Origin: Streptomyces sp. cg36
GTDB taxonomy: Bacteria > Actinomycetota > Actinomycetes > Streptomycetales > Streptomycetaceae
Assembly: GCF_041080675.1 (NCBI RefSeq)
Contig: NZ_CP163520.1
Span: 5,766,001 to 5,830,000 of the forward strand
DNA: 64,000 bases
Reading direction: 5' to 3'
Each line of letters opens with the position of its first letter. Within the stretch, counting starts at the first letter, position 1. Positions 62,497-64,000 of the stretch are shown here, one piece after another. A program made the translations under genes and the position numbers. Below the pieces are notes generated by a model. The model searched no databases, had not been told where the DNA came from, and saw nothing but the letters and a program-made list of their open reading frames with translations.

Positions 62497-64000
62497 GTGG
62501 ACCAGCTGGCCCTGCTGTTCGTGCTCCTGCTCGGGGCGGTGGTCTCGGTTCCGGTCGGGGACCGGCTGAAGCTGCCCGCGCCGGTCCTGATGACCCTGCT
62601 CGGCGGGGTCCTGGCGCTCCTGCCGTTCGTCCCGAACGTCGACGTGCCGCCGGACTTCATCCTCCCGCTCGTCCTGCCGCCGCTGCTGTACGCCTCCGTG
62701 CAGCGCACCTCCTGGCGCCAGTTCGCCGCCAACGTACGGCCGATCCTGCTGCTCGCGGTGGCCCTGGTGTTCGTCACCACGGCGGCGGTCGCGGCCGTGG
62801 CGCACGCCGTGGTGCCCGGACTGCCGCTCGCCGCCGCCGTGGCGCTCGGCGCGCTCGTGGCGCCGCCCGACCCGGTCGCCGCCACCGCCGTCGCGGGCGC
62901 GCTCGGGCTGCCCCGGCGGCTGGTGTCGATCCTGGAGGGCGAGGGGCTGTTCAACGACGTCACCGCGATCGTGCTCTACCACGTGGCGATCGCCGCGGCC
63001 GTCAGCGGCGACTTCTCCTGGCCGCACGCGGTGGGCGAGCTGGTGCTGTCCGCGGTGGTCGCGGTGGTGGTCGGCCTGGTCCTCGGGTGGAGCGCCAACA
63101 AGCTGATCGGCCTGCTCGGCGACGCCACCCTCCAGATCGGCCTCACCCTGCTGGTGCCGTTCGTCGGCTATGTGCTGGCCGAGGAGTTCGGCGGCTCCGG
63201 CGTGCTCGCCGTGCTCACCCTCGCGCTCTTCCTGGCCGAGCACGCGGTCGACGCCGACGACGTCCAGGGGCGGCTCGCCGGGGCCACGTTCTGGCAGGTC
63301 GTCGACACCCTGGTGACCGGGATCGCCTTCGGGCTCATCGGCCTCGAACTGCACAACGTCTTCGGCACCGCCACCGGCCGGGTCGCCGAGATGGCGGGCT
63401 GGGGCGCGGTGGTGGTCGCGGTCGTGGTCGGCGTACGGCTGCTGTGGCTGCTCCCGGCCACCTGGCTGGCCAAGCGGCTGCACCACCGGCGCGACTACGA
63501 CGAGGAGATCCCCACGACCTGGCGGGAGACGATCGTCATGTGGTGGGCCGGGATGCGCGGGGTGGCCTCGGTGGCGCTGGCCCTGGCCATCCCGTTCCGC
63601 ACGGACGACGGGTCGGCCTTCCCCGCGCGCGACGAGATCGTGTTCATCGCCTTCTGCGTGATCATGACGACGCTGGTGGTGCAGGGGCTGACCCTGCCCT
63701 CCCTGGTGCGCAGGCTGGGCGTACGGGCCGACGCGGACGCCGAGCGGCTGCTGGAGCGCGAGCTCGCGATCCGGGCGGCGAAGGCCGCCAAGCGGCGGCT
63801 GCGGGAGATCGAGGACGTGGAGGAGCTGCCCGAGGAGGTCATGGAGCAGCTGGTGCGGCGCGCGTACGACCTGGGCGCGCGGATCAGCCCGGACATGGTC
63901 GACGAGGAGCGCAGGGAGGCGTACGCGCAGCGGGTGGAGCGGCTGCGGACCGTCCAGCGCATCCAGCGCGAGATGATGTCCGCGGCCCGCCACGAGGTGC
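62497..64000 (+). CDS. Na+/H+ antiporter (CPA1 family), 3' end outside window
   Basis: Open from GTG 62497 (GGAGGG 5 bases upstream) to the window edge, at least 501 codons. About ten to twelve membrane helices; PPDPVAATAVAGALG and EGEGLFNDVTAIVLYHV are the core ion-site motifs of CPA1 exchangers, followed by VMWWAGMRGVASVALALAIP. A long hydrophilic C-terminus with REIEDVEELPEEVMEQL begins about residue 410. Cation selectivity cannot be told. The large antisense frame over the gene is a shadow. Confidence 0.92.
   Translation, partial: MDQLALLFVLLLGAVVSVPVGDRLKLPAPVLMTLLGGVLALLPFVPNVDVPPDFILPLVLPPLLYASVQRTSWRQFAANVRPILLLAVALVFVTTAAVAAVAHAVVPGLPLAAAVALGALVAPPDPVAATAVAGALGLPRRLVSILEGEGLFNDVTAIVLYHVAIAAAVSGDFSWPHAVGELVLSAVVAVVVGLVLGWSANKLIGLLGDATLQIGLTLLVPFVGYVLAEEFGGSGVLAVLTLALFLAEHAVDADDVQGRLAGATFWQVVDTLVTGIAFGLIGLELHNVFGTATGRVAEMAGWGAVVVAVVVGVRLLWLLPATWLAKRLHHRRDYDEEIPTTWRETIVMWWAGMRGVASVALALAIPFRTDDGSAFPARDEIVFIAFCVIMTTLVVQGLTLPSLVRRLGVRADADAERLLERELAIRAAKAAKRRLREIEDVEELPEEVMEQLVRRAYDLGARISPDMVDEERREAYAQRVERLRTVQRIQREMMSAARHEV

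Noticed and set aside
62476..63993. Large minus-strand frame at the window end
   Set aside because: Antisense to the Na+/H+ antiporter, which has helices and family motifs; the antisense product is His/Asp/Gln-rich shadow.

Overview
The window is a chromosomal segment of a Streptomyces or close relative. Evidence is the very high GC, the strong G/C bias at third codon positions, frequent GTG starts, and a gene order matching, as far as I remember it, S. coelicolor from about SCO2121 down to SCO2072. No tRNA, rRNA, CRISPR array, insertion sequence or prophage was seen. The segment is core genome, so the interest lies in regulatory elements and in unusual residues of core enzymes.

Region 1 (1-11.4 kb): a two-component pair (probably MacS/MacR), a phosphofructokinase with PPi-type residues, a D-2-hydroxyacid dehydrogenase, a fused anthranilate synthase behind a Trp-Trp-Trp leader peptide and attenuator, a secreted amidase with FG-GAP repeats, class II DAHP synthase, and the iron-storage pair bfd/bfr with an iron box. 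DAHP synthase and anthranilate synthase together point to aromatic flux.

Region 2 (11.5-31.4 kb): a molybdopterin-type oxidoreductase, a His-rich DUF4396 membrane protein behind a CsoR-like copper operator, a TIM-barrel endonuclease, a PASTA Ser/Thr kinase, a TPP-riboswitch-controlled thiO-thiS-thiG operon, an FAD reductase, an Rv2175c-like DNA-binding protein, thiE, leaderless metF, a phytoene-desaturase-like oxidoreductase, a DUF4126 protein, an autoregulated TetR/YhgE/ABC operon, a HEPN-like protein, a methyltransferase and a DUF3040 protein.

Region 3 (31.7-37.4 kb, minus strand): a MoxR-DUF58-transglutaminase operon with overlapping genes, and a beta-carbonic anhydrase.

Region 4 (37.5-55.6 kb, plus strand): the complete dcw division and cell-wall cluster rsmH-ftsL-ftsI-murE-murF-mraY-murD-ftsW-murG-ftsQ-ftsZ-ylmD-ylmE-sepF-ylmG-divIVA, ending at a strong intrinsic terminator. 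Most genes overlap by a few bases; larger control regions lie before rsmH, ftsZ and sepF. There is no mraZ or ftsA.

Region 5 (55.6-64 kb): an intergenic region with three copies of a Streptomyces-type repeat, ileS under a T-box leader and carrying a GXHH signature instead of HXGH, a histone H1-like/DksA fusion, lspA, an RluA-family pseudouridine synthase and a truncated Na+/H+ antiporter.

No wholly new multi-gene system was found. The best leads are the PPi-type PfkA, the leaderless WWW attenuator, the GXHH IleRS, the CsoR-His-rich DUF4396 unit and an orphan MacR-like operator beside a gene remnant.
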